The notes under the pieces are model-generated. The model saw only the letters and a list, made by a program, of their open reading frames with translations. It was not told where the DNA came from and made no database searches. 64,000 nucleotides of DNA, taken from positions 62,001 to 126,000 of the forward strand of contig JASVEC010000040.1 in NCBI GenBank assembly GCA_030770535.1. Direction: 5' to 3'. The DNA comes from Batkoa obscura (Eukaryota > Entomophthoromycota > Entomophthoromycetes > Entomophthorales > Batkoaceae). The stretch's first letter is position 1. The number at the start of each line of letters is the position of its first letter. Made by a program: the position numbers and the translations under genes. Shown here piece after piece: positions 24,470 to 37,795 of this stretch.

Positions 24470-25090
24470 ATGGGAAATTCACAATCTTTGACCATAGATG
24501 ACATGGTGAGCTCTTCTAACTGTAAATATGTTTTTACGCTTTTTATTTTATATTCTAATAGAATGATTTATAGTTACTGCAGAAGAGATTACTAGGCTTT
24601 ATAAAAGATTCAATAAATTAGATAAAGATGGCTCTGGAGCTATTGATAAAGACGAGTTTCTTTCAATACCACAAATAGCTTCAAATCCATTAGCTGCAAG
24701 GCTTATTGATATCTTTGATGAAGATAATGGTGGTGATGTTGATTTTCAAGAGTTTATTAATGGTGTTTCTACTTTTTCTGCAAGAGGAAATAAGGAAGAG
24801 AAGCTTAAGTGTAATAATTAGATTATGTTTGTTAAAAATCATTAATTTTTTTAGTTGCTTTTAAGGTTTATGATATGGATAGAGATGGGTTTATTTCAAA
24901 CGGCGAATTATTTTTAGTCCTTAAAATGATGGTAGGGAACAATTTAAAAGAAGAACAATTGCAGCAAATTGTTGATAAAACTATCATGGAAGCTGATAAA
25001 GATGGGGATAATAAGATATCCTTTGAAGAGTTCTGTTCTTTTGTTGAAAAAACTGATGTTGCTAAACAACTAACTTTACATGATATATAA
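24470..25090 (+). CDS. CNB1: Calcineurin regulatory subunit B
   Basis: Ca2+-binding subunit of the protein phosphatase calcineurin. About 176 residues in three exons. It begins MGNSQS, a proper N-myristoylation site. Four EF-hands are visible: [39 protein letters not shown] and [13 protein letters not shown], with all key acidic positions. [20 protein letters not shown] is nearly identical across eukaryotes. The first intron joins SSSN to [17 protein letters not shown], and the second joins EEKLK to FAFKVYD; both need donors a few bases past the first possible GT. Together with PMC1 nearby (a classic calcineurin target in yeast) it gives the window a calcium theme, but linkage may be chance. 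Confidence 0.96.
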
Positions 25091-25469
25091 ATTTGGTTTA
25101 TTTAAATGAAGTTTTATTTTCTATTTTTTTTAATATAAATTTTCAATATTTTTGTAAAAATTGTTTAATTGTGCTATTATTTTTATTAATTTTAATATAC
25201 AATTGAGGTTTAAAGTTTTCATATTACTAATAAGTAAAAGTGCTTTTAGATTCTATCATATGATATTCCATTAAACTATAAATTATATAAAGAAATGAAT
25301 GTTAGTACTAGGTGTGTTTTATTTCAATATTTGCAGTAGATTTTTTTAAGTTTAAATACCTAACTCTTGACAAAATAGTTGATAGTTTATTCATAATTAT
25401 CCTTGTTTTATTGAAGTTAAATTATAAATTTATAGCTTTCAATTTTTGAACGTAATTTTTTTTAATAAA
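25091..25469. other. Intergenic, USO1 upstream region
   Basis: About 380 AT-rich bases without recognisable features, containing the USO1 promoter. Confidence 0.5.
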
Positions 25470-28400
25470 ATGAATTTTTTATACAACACATTTGTGGCAC
25501 CGGAAATTCCTGAAGAGCAAAGCGGCGCAAACACGATTTACAAGTTAAGGGATAGGTTAGAATTAGAGACTGCATCTACTGACAGAAGATCAACGGTTCA
25601 AGCGCTTAAAGCCTTATCAAATGATTACAAAGAGGTATTGTAAAATATAAAAAAAATAACATTAAATTAATTTTAAAATATCAGCTTGTTGGTGAGCAGT
25701 GTTTGAATCTACTAACAGCATTGTTTATTGAAGAAAAAGATGACACAACTTTAGTAAATTATTATCTTGAGACTTTCGAAAACTTGTTCAATGTAGAGAA
25801 AGTGGTACTTTTATTTTTTTAAAATTTTTTACAAGCTTATAATTCAAGGGAGATAAAGAAGATTTAGGATACATCTTTGGTGCTCAGTTTGCTAAGGTAC
25901 TTATAAATTTTCAAATAAAATTAATGTTTACTAATTCATATCCTAAGAATAATGGTGCATTAAATAAGCTTTTTGAATGCTTAAGTAGTTCTGATTTTTA
26001 TTTGAGATATAACGGAATAAGAGTAGTACAATTGCTTAAGAGTTCTGCGTCTGGATATGTTCAATCAGGATTACTTACTAACCCACTTGCTTTGGCAAGT
26101 ATTGTAGATTTGTTAGATGATGAAAGAGAGATCATTAGAAATGAAGGATTATTGGTATTAATTGCACTGACTGAAAGCAACATGGAAATCCAAAAAATCA
26201 TGGCTTTCCAAAATGTATTTGAAAAAGTTTTGGATACTATAGAGATGGAGAATGGGATAGATGGTGGAATTATTGTTCAAGATTGTTTGTTTTTGATTTT
26301 AAATTTACTGAATGATAATTTATCAAACCAAAACTTTTTTCGTGAATCAAGCTATATCCCACGTCTTTTAAAATTGTTGATCCCATTAACGGAGCAATTT
26401 AGTCCAAACGATTGGCAAGATCCTCAGAGAGTCAATAATATATTGAAGCTTTCTGATTTGATAAGAGTCCTGACTAAACCGAATGCCACTCATACAAAAG
26501 ATAACCAAAATGCATTAGTCCGAAGTGGTTTTCTTGATATTTTAATACAAATCATTACGCTCCCAGTATTACCACGAATACTACATGCTCATTTTTTATT
26601 TTGTGTCGGGAATATAATTCGCGATAATCGGAATAATCAAGACAAATTCATATCAATAACTTTGAAAAATGAGGAGTCTCTTCATCATGAGCCTTTTATA
26701 ATTCATTTAGTATCTTTAGCTGTTGAAGATGATGTAGACGATATTGTTAGAATTGGTGCCACATTTGCGTTCCAAGTAGATTAGATAGTATTTCAATTGA
26801 ATTACATTAATATCTTTAATAGGCCTATCTATTTAATAATCCAGATGCACAGTTAGCGTTAGCCTCTACGTTACGACCCCCACCCTCTCTTACTCCAGGT
26901 AAGGCAAATTGTTTTCTATTAGAGTAAGTAATACCTTTTTTTAGAGTTTGAGCAACCAAAATCTCCTGGAAGTATTTTAATACATTCCTTTTTTGATGAC
27001 ATGGAAGATATTGAAGCTGAAGAATCTATTTCTAATCAAAATATTCAACAAAGCCAAATTCGCCCCTGGCTCGCTTCTTTGATGCTTACAAGTATTCTTC
27101 ATTCAAATCCTGCATGTAAAAGCTTAGCTCTCAAAATCCAACTTGCAAGCCCAGATGGTAAATTCAAGTTGATTTTAAAATAAATCTAACAATTCAATCA
27201 AAGGTCCCGTTAGTTTAATAAATTACGTAGCCCAAAAGTTTATATCATTGGCTGATACTCAAATTGAAAATATCATCCCTCAACAAAAACAGATTTCGCA
27301 TCCCCATTCTCAGCTTTGTTCGGGTTATTTATCTCTTTTAGCTACTTGGTTGCACGATCACCCCCCTCTGTTTCTGAGTTTTTAGCACAAAGCGCAAGTA
27401 TCCAATACGTAATTTTATTTAATGAAATGTTTTTTGAATTTATACTAATAGGTATTTAGTTATTTGAAATCCTACAGCCTGGTTCATCAATTGGGGCTGA
27501 TCCTTTGATAAAAGGTTTATCTTCTTTTGTTATTACAATACTTTATCAATTCAATGATGATAATACTTCCCCATTTGCATCGTATGCTTTTTTTACGTTT
27601 TTTAAAGTAACTGTTCATTAATTATTTATAGCAAGATCCTTCGCACCTTTATTTTAAAAAGAGTAGGCTCTGATCAGATCTTTAATGCTGCCTCCAAAAT
27701 TAGAAGTACACCAAGCTTCCGAGATGTCCACCCTTGGTATGAATTTCCTGAAACCTATAGTTTAGAATCAACCCCTTCACTTGATCAATATAAATTAGAT
27801 TACTCTTTTGTAGAGTTCTTTAAGCAGCAGTTTGGTAATTTAATCATTCGATTTAACTTAAAACATTAATTGCCCATAACTCTTTACTAAAAAGTTTAAT
27901 TTAGAATCTGCTCAAGGGGCACTACTTGATGACAAAAAGGTTGACTACGCTAAGAAAGGTAAATTTATACTTATATCTAAGAGTGCTAGACTAATTTTGT
28001 TCAACAGTTGATACTACTCTTACTACTGGTGACAATGTACTTTTGAAAGACAAAGATAAAGAACTACAAAATAAAGATGAGGCTGCTGCAAAACTAGAGG
28101 CTAAAATACAAGAATTAGAAAGCCTATTAAAAAAACAAGCAACTGAGAGCGAAAAGGCGATCAAGGCTAAAGAAAATATATTGTTGGAAAAAGAAAAAAT
28201 AATTTCAGAAAAATCCAAAGAAATTTCCGATAAGGATTCATTATTAATATCAAAAGAGGCTGAACTTTCTGTAATTAAAGATCAAGCCAAATCTCAATTG
28301 ACTAGTAAAGACTCCCAACTCACAGCTATGGAAGCCGAATTATTAGTAGTAAAAAACCATATCAAATCTCAAATAGATCAGAAAGAAAAAGAGATAATAG

Positions 28401-31400
28401 ATAAAAATTTTATAATAAATACTAAAATATCGGAGATTGAAACTTTGAGAAAGCAGGTAAATGAAACAAACAACACAATAAGCAAGAACAAAGAAATGAT
28501 GCAGGAAAAGTTAAATGAATTAAAACTTAAAGAAACGGAGCTTGCTAAAAAAGAGGAAATAATCAAAGAAAAAGATGCTATGATCCATTCAAGTACACAA
28601 AAAAATCATAATAATGAGCAACAAACTTCCAAGAAAGATGAAGTAATTAAATTAAAAGAGGACGAGTTGAAGGAAAAGAACAAATTGATCCAAGAAAAGG
28701 AAGAATTGATTCAAGCGAAACTTAAAGAATTGGCAAAGAAAGATCAGATAATTTATGAAAAAGATTCTATAATAGAATCAAAGAGTAAAGAGAGCATTGA
28801 TATTGGCCAACAAATATCCCAAAAAGATAAGGTAATCCAGTCAAAAGAAAAAGAGTTGAGAGAAAAAGATGAATTGTTGAAAGAAAAAGAGGACTTAATC
28901 CAGGCCAACCTAAAAGAATTGGAAGCTAAGCAAACAGAGATTGTAAAGAAAGATAAAGTAATTGAATCAAAAAACAAAACGAGCATTGACAATGAACATG
29001 AAGTTTCTGAGAAGGATAAGTTGATCCAATCAAAGGGAAGTGAGATAAAAAAGTTAAATGAATTATTGAAAGAAAAAGAGGAATTGCTTCAAGCTAAATT
29101 AAAAGAGTTAGAATTAAAAGAGAATAAATTAGTTGAGAAGGACCTAGTAATTTCTGAAAAGGATACTACAATTGAGTCAATAAATAATGAAAGCTTTAAT
29201 AAAGAACAACAATCTTCTGAAAAAGATAAAATAATTCAATTGAAAGAGAATGAATTAAAAGAAAAAGACCAGCTAATTCAAACCAAGTTGAAAGAGTTAG
29301 AAGCTAAAGAAGCGGATCTAGTTGAGAAAGCATATATTATTTCTGAAAAGGATGCAATAATTGAGTCTAAGAACAAAGAAGGCTTCAATACTGGGCAACA
29401 AGTATCTCAAAAAGATAGATTAATTCAATTAAAAGAAAAGGAGTTGAGGGAAAAAGATCGATTGTTAAAAGAAAAGGAAGAGTTAGTACAAGCTAACTTA
29501 AAAGAGTTAGAGGTAAAAGAAGCAGAGTTGATAAAGAAAGATGAAATTATTTTTGAGAAGAATGCCATAATTGACTCAAAAAATAAAGAAGGGCTTGATA
29601 GTAAACAACAATTTTCCCAGAGGGATGAGATAATTCAATTAAAGGAAAATGAACTAAGAGAAAAGAATAAATTATTACAAGAAAAGGAAAACTTGATTCA
29701 TGCCAAATCAAAAGAGATAGAGATAAAACAAGCCGAATTGGTTAAAAAAGATGAAATAATTTCTGAGAAAGATATAGCACTTGAAGCAAAAAATAAAGAG
29801 AGTCTTGATAATGAACAGCAAGTATCTAAGAAAGAAGAATTAATTAAATCAAAAGATAAGGAATTGAAAGAGAAAACTGCTCTATTGAACAAAAAGGAAG
29901 AATTAGTTCAGGAGAAGTTGAAAGAATTAAAAGTCAAAGAAGCAGAGCTCATCAAGAAAAATGAAATCATTTCTGAAAAAGATGCAATAATTGAGTTAAA
30001 AGGTAAAGAGAGCCTTAATAACGAACGACAAGTTTCTCAAAAGGATGAGATAATCCAATCAAAGGAAAAGGAGCTGAGAGAAAAAGATGCGTTATTAAAA
30101 CAAAAGGAAGAGTTGGTACAAGCTAAATTAAATGAATTGGAGATCAAAGAAACAGAATTAGTTAAGAGGGATCAAATTATTTGCGAAAAGGATATAATTA
30201 TTGAATCAAAAAGCAACGAAACTTTTAATAACAAACAGGAAGCTTCTAAAAAAGATGAGATGATTCAATCAAAAGAAAATGAGTTGAAACAAAAAGAGGA
30301 ACTAATTCAAGCCAAAATGAAGGAGTTGGGTGAGAAAGACCAAATAATTTCTGCAAAGAATGCAACAATTGAGTCAAAATGCAAAGAAAACTTTGATATT
30401 GAACAACAAGTTTCCCAGAAGGACAAAACTATCCAATTAAAAGAAAATGAGCTGAGAAAAAAAGAAACATTATTAAAAGTAAAGGAAGACTTGATTCAAG
30501 CTAAATTGGAGGATTTAGCTAAAAAAGACCAAATAATTGCTGAAAAGGATTCAATAATTGCAGCTAAAGAAAGTGAAATTTTCACCAATAAGCAACAAGC
30601 TTCCAAGAGAGATCAAATTATTCAATCAAAAGAAGACGAGATAATGGAAAAAAACAAATTGTTGGGAGAAAAAGAGGAAGTAATTCAATCTAAGTTGAAG
30701 GATTTAGAAGCTAAGGAATCAGAATTGATAAAGAAAGAAGAATTAATTAAATCAAAAGATAAAATGGTCATTGACAATGAACAACAGTTATCTAAAAAAG
30801 ATCAAATAATCCACTTGAAGGAAAATGAGTTGTTACAAAAAAATGAATTGTTGAAAGAAAAAGAAGAGTTGATAGAGACCAAGTTAAAAGAGTTAGAAGC
30901 CAAGAAAATGGAACTAGTAGAGAAAGACCAAATCATTTCCGAAAAAGAGGTCATAATTGATTCAAAAAATAAGGAAAATCTTGATTTTAAACAGCAGTCT
31001 TCTAAAAAAGATGAATTGATAAAATCAAAAGAAGCTGAATTAAGAGAAAAAAGTAAATTATTAAAGGAAAAAGAAGACTTGATTCAAGTCAAGGTAGAAG
31101 AATTGGCCAAGAAAGATCAAATCATTTTAGATAAAGATTCGATGATTGCAGTCAAAGAGAAGGAGAAACTTATTTATGAGCAAAAAGTTTCCCAAATAAG
31201 TGAAGTAGTCCAATCAAAGGAGAAAGAGTTAAAGGAAAAAAATAAGTTATTACAAGAAAAAGAAAACTTAATTTCAGTCAAATTAGATGAGTTGGAATCC
31301 AAAGAAGCCGAATTAATTAAGAAAGATCAATTTATTTCTGAAAGAAATGCCATAATTGAATCAACGAGGAATGAAAATCTTGAGAATCAACGACAAGTTT

Positions 31401-32719
31401 CCAAAAAGGATGAGATAATCCAATTGAAAGAGAATGAGCTAAAACAAAAGGATGAATTAATTCAAGCAAAATTGAAAGAATTAGAAGCTAAAGAAGCAGA
31501 ACTAATTAAGAAAGATGAGATCATTTCTGAAAAAGATTCAATAATTGAGGCAAAGGATAAAGAAAGACTTAATAATGAGCAACAGGTTCTCAAGAAAGAT
31601 AAGGTAATTCAATCAAAAGAGAAGGAATTGAAAGAAAAAATCGGATTATTACAAGAAAAAGAAGTGTTAATTTCAATCAAGTTAAGTGAATTAGAAATTA
31701 AAGAGGCAGAGTTAATTAAGAAAGACCAAGTTATTTCTGAGAAAGATGCCATTATTAAATTAAAAAGCAAAGAAAGCCTTGAAAATGAACAAGAAATTTA
31801 TAACAATAATAAACTTATCCAACTAAAAGATGAAGAGCTTAAGGAAAAAAATGATTTATTAAGAAAGAAAGAGGAAGTAATCTTAACCAAATTGGATGAG
31901 TTAGAGGTTAAAAATGCAGAATTAATTAAAAGAGATCAAATCATTTCTGAAAAGGGTGCTTTGATTGACACAATAAAGAAAGAAAACCTCAATAATGAAC
32001 AGCGAGTTTCTGAAAAGGATAAATTGATCCAATCAAAAGAAATCGAATTGAAACAAAAAGAGGAATTGATCCAAATCAAAATGAAAGAATTGGAAGACAA
32101 AGGAGCAGAATTGATGAAGAAAGACCAAATTATTTCTGAGAAAGATGCTATAATTGAATCAAAGAGTAAAGAAGACCTTGATAATGGGCAACAATCTTCT
32201 AAAAAAGATGAAATTATTCAATTAAAAGAGAAAGAACTGCAGCAGAAAATTGAGCTGTTGAATGAAAAAGAAAAAATTATAAGTGAACAGGAAAATATAA
32301 TTGAAATCAAAACTCAACATTTTGAAGATATTGTATCTCAGTTAGCTGATAAGGATAAAATCATTCAAGATAAAGATTTAGAAATCAATGTGAAATATAG
32401 GAATTATGAAGATAATAGTATTTTATTAGCTGAAAAGGATGAAATTATAAGCGAAAAGGAAAAAGAAATAAATGAAAACCAACTTCGACTGAAAGAAAAG
32501 GATAGTCTTTTGTTTGAAAAGGAAAAAGTAATTAAACTAAAAGAAGAAGAGTTGGCTGAGAAGTTGAATTTAATTATGAAAATAGATGAGAGTTTAAAAG
32601 AAAAAGAAAATATATTAAAGGCAAAAGATAAAGAGCTATTTGATAAAACTAAATTAATTAGTGAAATGGAAGAAAGTATGAAGGAAAGAAATATCCAGCC
32701 GGAAGTTTTTTATATTTAG
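25470..32719 (+). CDS. USO1: USO1/p115 vesicle-tethering protein with giant repeat tail
   Basis: Golgin that tethers ER-derived COPII vesicles at the Golgi, an effector of Rab1/Ypt1. Eleven exons encode roughly 2,250 residues. The armadillo-like head covers exons 1-9: NTIYKLRDRLELETASTDRR, RRSTVQALKALSNDY, FLRYNGIRVVQLL, LLTNPLALASIVDLLDDERE, IRNEGLLVLIALT, RPWLASLMLTSILHSNPACK, and HPWYEFPETY. Exon 11 (28008-32719) is one uninterrupted coiled coil of ~1,570 residues made of about 19 units of 70 residues. Vertebrate p115 (~960 residues) and yeast Uso1 (~1,790) are shorter. No acidic C-terminal tail is seen. In exon 7 the frame slips at a run of six Cs (27361-27366): one more C would join TWLHDHP to SVSEFLAQSASIQY, a conserved head motif. 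The ATG at 25470 is the first in frame after a stop. Confidence 0.93.
28600..32260 (+). repeat. Degenerate ~210-bp tandem repeat (70-residue coiled-coil unit)
   Basis: The frame repeats a 70-residue unit about 19 times. Anchors in order are EKDxIIESKxKE, xxEQQVSxKDEIIQ, KENELREKDxLL, KEKEELIQAKLKELE and KEAELIKKDQIIS. Counted spacing of full units is 70 residues, which is ten heptads. Short units lack about one or two heptads (for example without the LLKEKEE heptad), so size changes keep the heptad phase. Confidence 0.9.
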
Positions 32720-34145
32720 AATTATAGCTATGTCCATTTCGAATAATTTATCAAGTAAAACTAATAAAATTGACTTATTCTATATGCTTTTATATATCGC
32801 TATTAGAATATATGTTATACTTTTCAAGCAGATACTTTATATACTTATAGTGTATAAATATCAATATTATCAAAACTAAAGTCCCTACGTAATAGGTATT
32901 TATTAATAATTAACAAGAATTTATAAAAAATTAGAATTAAAATAAAACTAAAAATGAAAAAGCATTAAATAATCACATGTCAATATTTGGTTTATAAAAC
33001 TATCATTGATATATTAAAATCTTTTTTTTTTAATTTTCTATTATTTATCTTAATGAAATCTTACTGCGAAGTTCAGTGTTATTTAAAAAACATAAATACC
33101 AAAATTTACTTTTATTAAAATTGTAAGAATTTTTTCTAAAACTTCTCTTATTTGGTTTTTAATTCTGTCAATTTATAGGAATTAAAAAGGGATGTGTCAA
33201 ATAAAATTGTATAAATTTGACTAAAATATTAAATGGGGGATATTTTTTCTGGTTTTATCACTTTCCTTTTTTTTAAGCGCCATTTGAGCAAAAAGATTAC
33301 CAGTAAAATTCTTAAATGAAAAAATACATCCCCAAATAATTAATTTTTTGATTATTTGAATTTGTCTAAAAAAGCTATTGCCGGATTATTATTTCAAATA
33401 TTCAGAAAAGAATTACCGGATTATTACGGAAATAATTTTCACAATTTTATTTTTTGATGTATTTATTATAACAAACTGGTAGATATATATTGTTGTTTAA
33501 GCTATTTTTATATCAACGACATTGAAGTTATTTTACTTAATATTAAAATATTGTTTTATTATGATTTGGTGTAGAAAATTTATATTTATAAAGTAACACT
33601 TCTTTTGAAATCCTTAACTAAACATATATATAATAGGTAATAAAGCTTGTTGAGTAAAATAGCCATAAGGAAACAAAACAATAGAAATAGGATTATAGAG
33701 ATAAAGTGATTAGCTATAATGAGGGAGCTCAATCAAAGTCCTGGATTTAAAAACATTTGTTAAATAAATTCTGTTTTAAATATACATTATAGGTATATAA
33801 AAAATGTAATAGTTTTTATCAATATTTTATAATCTCGCTAAATTCAAGATTTATTATGGTAAATTGATATTAACGTCAGGAGTAAATTAATAATCAAAAG
33901 CACCACTATTTATTAAATGAGTACCTCAATTAGTAAATATAAAAACAAGATTATGATATGGCTATATTTAATTTGTAAAGTATAAATAATTGATTAATTT
34001 GATTTGCTGAAATTCATTTTTGGTAAATGTTCCAAGTAATGTGATTTTTTATTGGCTTAGAATCATTTACTAATTAAAAATCAAAATTATATAAATCAAT
34101 TTCAAACCTTACATAACAGCATTTTGTTATTCAAATTTTACTAGA
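32720..34145. other. Intergenic, one MITE, no gene
   Basis: About 1.4 kb between USO1 and PMC1. Contains a MITE at 33233-33335 and an 11-bp direct repeat (CCGGATTATTA) near 33380-33425. Nothing else was recognised. Confidence 0.55.
33233..33335 (-). mobile_element. MITE-like repeat copy 6 (diverged)
   Basis: Ends and core recognisable: TTTTTTAAGCGCCATTTGAG, then AGTAAAATTCTTAAATG and AAAATACATCCCCA. More mismatches than other copies. Confidence 0.75.
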
Positions 34146-37100
34146 ATGTCTTTAGAAAAAGCTACTAGCTCAAATAGTTGCTTTGCGCTAAGTAAAGAAA
34201 GAGTCGCTTCTTTAGTTGCTGATAAGTCTTTCGATGAGTTAAAGGCATTAAATGGAGTTGAAGGTATAATGAAAGAGTTAAAGGTTAATTCAGTTAAAAA
34301 AGGGCTAAGTTCTGATGAAACGTTGATTCCAGGTCAAGTGCTAGAAAAGAAAGATTTCGGAAGTTTCATTCATCGTAAAGAATACTATGGAAAAAATGTA
34401 AGCATATTCATTATTTTATTTATAGCATTTACTTTAATATTTAGATTTTACCTGAAGTTAAACCTCGCTCATTGTTTTCTTTAATGTTTGAAGCTTACCA
34501 AGATCCTACGTTGAGTATATCACTATGTTGTCACATTATAATTAACTAACATATTTAAATAGTCATGTTAAGCATTGCTTCATTAATTTCATTAATAATT
34601 GGTGTTTATGAAGATTCTTTAAAGGATCCCAGCTTAAATGAACCAAAATTAGGCTGGGTTGAAGGTATAATTTTTAACATTTTAAAATTTTTTAAACTTA
34701 TTTTAAGGTGTCGCTATTCAAATTGCTGTTTTGATTGTTATATTAACCAATGCTATCAATGATTATCAAAAGGAAAAACAATTCCGAATTTTAAATGCCA
34801 AGAAAGAAGATCGCTTAGTTAAGGTTATAAGAGATAGCTTACAACAGGAAATATCCGTTTATAAATTAGTTGTTGGTGACGTTGTTTTATTAGAGCCTGG
34901 AGAAATAATTCCTGTTGACTGCTTATTGGTTGAAGGCTTTAATATTATTTGTGATGAATCGTCTGCTACTGGAGAATCTGAGGCAATCAAAAAAGGAAAA
35001 GTAGAAAACAGCTTGGATCCCTTTTTGTTATCTGGTTCAAAAGTATTATCTGGCGTAGGTAAAGCAATAGTTGTTGCAGTAGGTGAAAATTCATTTGCTG
35101 GCAAAACCTTGATGTCAATGAGAGAAGAAAGTGATGACACCACCCCACTTCAAGAAAAATTAGGTGATTTAGCCAACCAAATATCTATTTTCGGCCTTGC
35201 AGCCGCTATTGTTATTGTTATTGTTCTGGTAGCAATATATAGTATGGATGTATACAATGGTAAAATAAATCCAAGTACTACCGAAATGTTTTCAATGGGA
35301 GTCAATATTATTGTACAAGCAATCACTATCGTTGTTGTTGCTGTTCCAGAGGGACTTCCGATGGCTGTCACTCTAGCTCTTGCCTATGCAACAACTCAGA
35401 TGATTAAAGATAATAATCTTGTTCGTGTACTTGCTTCTTGTGAAACGATGGGAAATGCAACAGTGTTATGTAGTGATAAGACTGGAACCCTTACATTAAA
35501 TGAAATGACAGTGGTAAAAGGACAAATAGCTAAGGTCAATTTTGAAGATTCAGATGTATTAAAGGGTAATTTGGACTTTGCTGTATCTGAATTGCTGTGC
35601 AAAGCAATTTCATGTAATTCTTCTGCATTTGAAGGTAAAGATGAAAAAGGGAATATCAATTTGATTGGATCTAGAACTGAATGTGCACTCTTAAGTTTTA
35701 TTCAAGGTATGGGACATGACTTTATGAAGACAAGAGAGGAAAACAATATTGTTAAAGTTTATCCATTTTCTTCTGAAGTAAAATCAATGACAACCATAGT
35801 TGAGTTAAACAAGGACAAATGTCGTTTATTTAGTACTGGGGCATCTGAGATTTTATTAGAAAAGTCAAAGTTTTATTTAGATAAAGATAACGTAATTAAT
35901 GAGATTGATGCTGAGCAATTTGATAGATTTAATCAAACTATTTCAGTAATGGCAGATGAAAGTTTAAGAACCATTGCAATCGGATATAAAGATATACAAC
36001 GCAATGTTGTTTCAGATAAAAATGATTTGGAATCTCTAATTTTAATTGGTATTGTTGGTATTGAAGATCCTTTAAGAGAAGGGGTAACAAATTCTATGGA
36101 AATATTTAAAAAGGCAGGTGTACAGGTTAAAATGATCACTGGTGATAACTTAAAAACCGCATGTGCAATTGCAAAAAAAGCAGGGATCTTAACTACAGGT
36201 GGTATTGCAATGACTGGGAATGAGTTTAATAAATTAAATGGTGAACAAAGATTAGCTGTTTTGCCAAAATTACAAGTGTTAGCAAGGTCTTCACCATCGG
36301 ATAAACTCAATATTGTAAAAGGTTTAAAGCAGCTAGATGAGGTTGTTGCAATGACTGGTGATGGTACAAATGATGGTCCTGCACTCAAATTAAGTGATGT
36401 TGGTTTTGGAATGGGAATATGTGGTACTGAAGTTGCAAAAGAAGCTTCATCAATTATTTTAATGGATGACAATTTTAATTCCATTGTCAATGCACTTAGA
36501 TGGGGAAGATCTATCAACAATTCGGTTAAGAAATTTTTACAGTTCCAAATTACTGTTAACATTGTTGCAGTAATAACATCTTTCTACTCTTCTGTTGTTG
36601 ACCCAAACCATCGCTCAGTTCTTAGTACTGTACAACTATTATGGGTAAATCTAATTATGGATACATTAGCTGCTTTGGCTTTGGCAACTGAACCCCCTAC
36701 TGACGATTTAATAGATTCTTATCCTGCCTCAAAGAAAGCTTCTTTAATTTCATACAAAATGTGGAAGCATATTATTGGACAATCAGTATTTCAATTAATT
36801 GTAACACTTTTATTACTTGATTATGGTGAACATATATTATTTAACGATAATGATATTAATGTATTAAATACAGCCGTATTTAATACATTTGTATTTTTAC
36901 AAGTGTTTAATCAATTTAATTGTCGTAGAATTTGTGATCAAAAGAATGTTTTCGAAAACATATCAAATAATTTAGTGTTTAATATTATTCAAGTTATTGT
37001 TGTAGTTGGGCAACTATTTTTGGTTCAATTTGGTGGTAACTATTTTTCAACTACTCCACTTACTTTATACCAACACCTCATAACTATTGCAATCGGTTCT

Positions 37101-37232
37101 CTCTCTTTACCAATAGGACTTGTATTAAGATTAATTCCAGAGCCAAAATCATCAACAAACCAACATCATACTCCTTTAGTTTCAATTGAACAACTCGAAA
37201 AAGAGCACCTTCAAAATAAAAAAGTAAATTGA
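34146..37232 (+). CDS. PMC1: P-type Ca2+-ATPase, PMC1/PMCA type (P2B)
   Basis: Calcium pump moving cytosolic Ca2+ into the vacuole or out of the cell. About 990 residues in four exons. N-terminal segments FDELKALNGVEGIMKELKV and LPEVKPRSLFSLMFEAYQDPTL are typical of P2B pumps. The actuator loop has DESSATGES, the M4 segment has VAVPEGLPMAV, the phosphorylation site is CSDKTGTLT, and the hinge reads MTGDGTNDGPALK. VEDP/TGDNLKTACAIAKKAGI and six C-terminal membrane segments follow (LLWVNLIMDTLAALALATEP). It ends soon after the last helix (STNQHHTPLVSIEQLEKEHL), so there is no long calmodulin-binding tail like animal PMCA; it is closer to yeast Pmc1. Introns are 45-55 nt in the 5' end only. Confidence 0.96.
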
Positions 37233-37537
37233 TTCTAGATAAATGGGATTTTGTTCTTAATAAAAAAAACTAATAAAACTAATATTTACCATTTATCACG
37301 TATTATTTAACTTTTACTTCGTTACTACTTAATTTAATAACAACTCAACATCTATAGAATATTCACAAGTGAATCCTATTTAGGTTAGATTACAATTATA
37401 TCATTTTTAAATCGTTGAACGCTATACTAAAACTTCAAGTTAATAAAAAACAAAAGCAAGAATTAAAGAATAATGTGCTAAATATTATAATCTCGTAGCT
37501 TTTATTTATACTTTATTAATGCTTTTGCCTTTTAATA

Positions 37538-37643
37538 TATGGGGATGTATTTTCATGTTTAAGAATTTTACTAACAAATTTTCCGCTTAAATAGTGCTTA
37601 AAAAATCGAAAAAATAATGAAGTCAAAAAAAAACACTCCCATA
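37538..37643 (+). mobile_element. MITE-like repeat copy 7
   Basis: Near-consensus copy starting TATGGGGATGTATTTTCATG and ending AAAACACTCCCATA. Confidence 0.9.
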
Positions 37644-37695
37644 TAATAAAAGTGATTATAATAGTTCGTATATCTTTTATAATATACTTAACATA

Positions 37696-37795
37696 CATGA
37701 GTATATTTTATGTTTAAAATTTTAATAACAATTTTCCACTCGAATAGTGCTTAAAAAATGCAAAAGCAATGAAGACAAAAAAAACACCTTTATAT
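37696..37795 (+). mobile_element. MITE-like repeat copy 8 (diverged)
   Basis: CATGAGTATATTTTATGTTT start, AATAGTGCTTAAAAAATGC core, GAAGACAAAAAAAACACC end. Same orientation as copy 7, older by divergence. Confidence 0.82.

Noticed and set aside
27361-27366. Programmed -1 frameshift in USO1
   Set aside because: The run fits a slippery site, but four other genes show the same one-base loss without such sites, so sequence error is preferred; kept as an alternative only.
35933-36562. 209-codon minus-strand frame
   Set aside because: Antisense shadow of the PMC1 catalytic domain.
37516-37698. 60-codon minus-strand frame
   Set aside because: MITE-derived chance frame.
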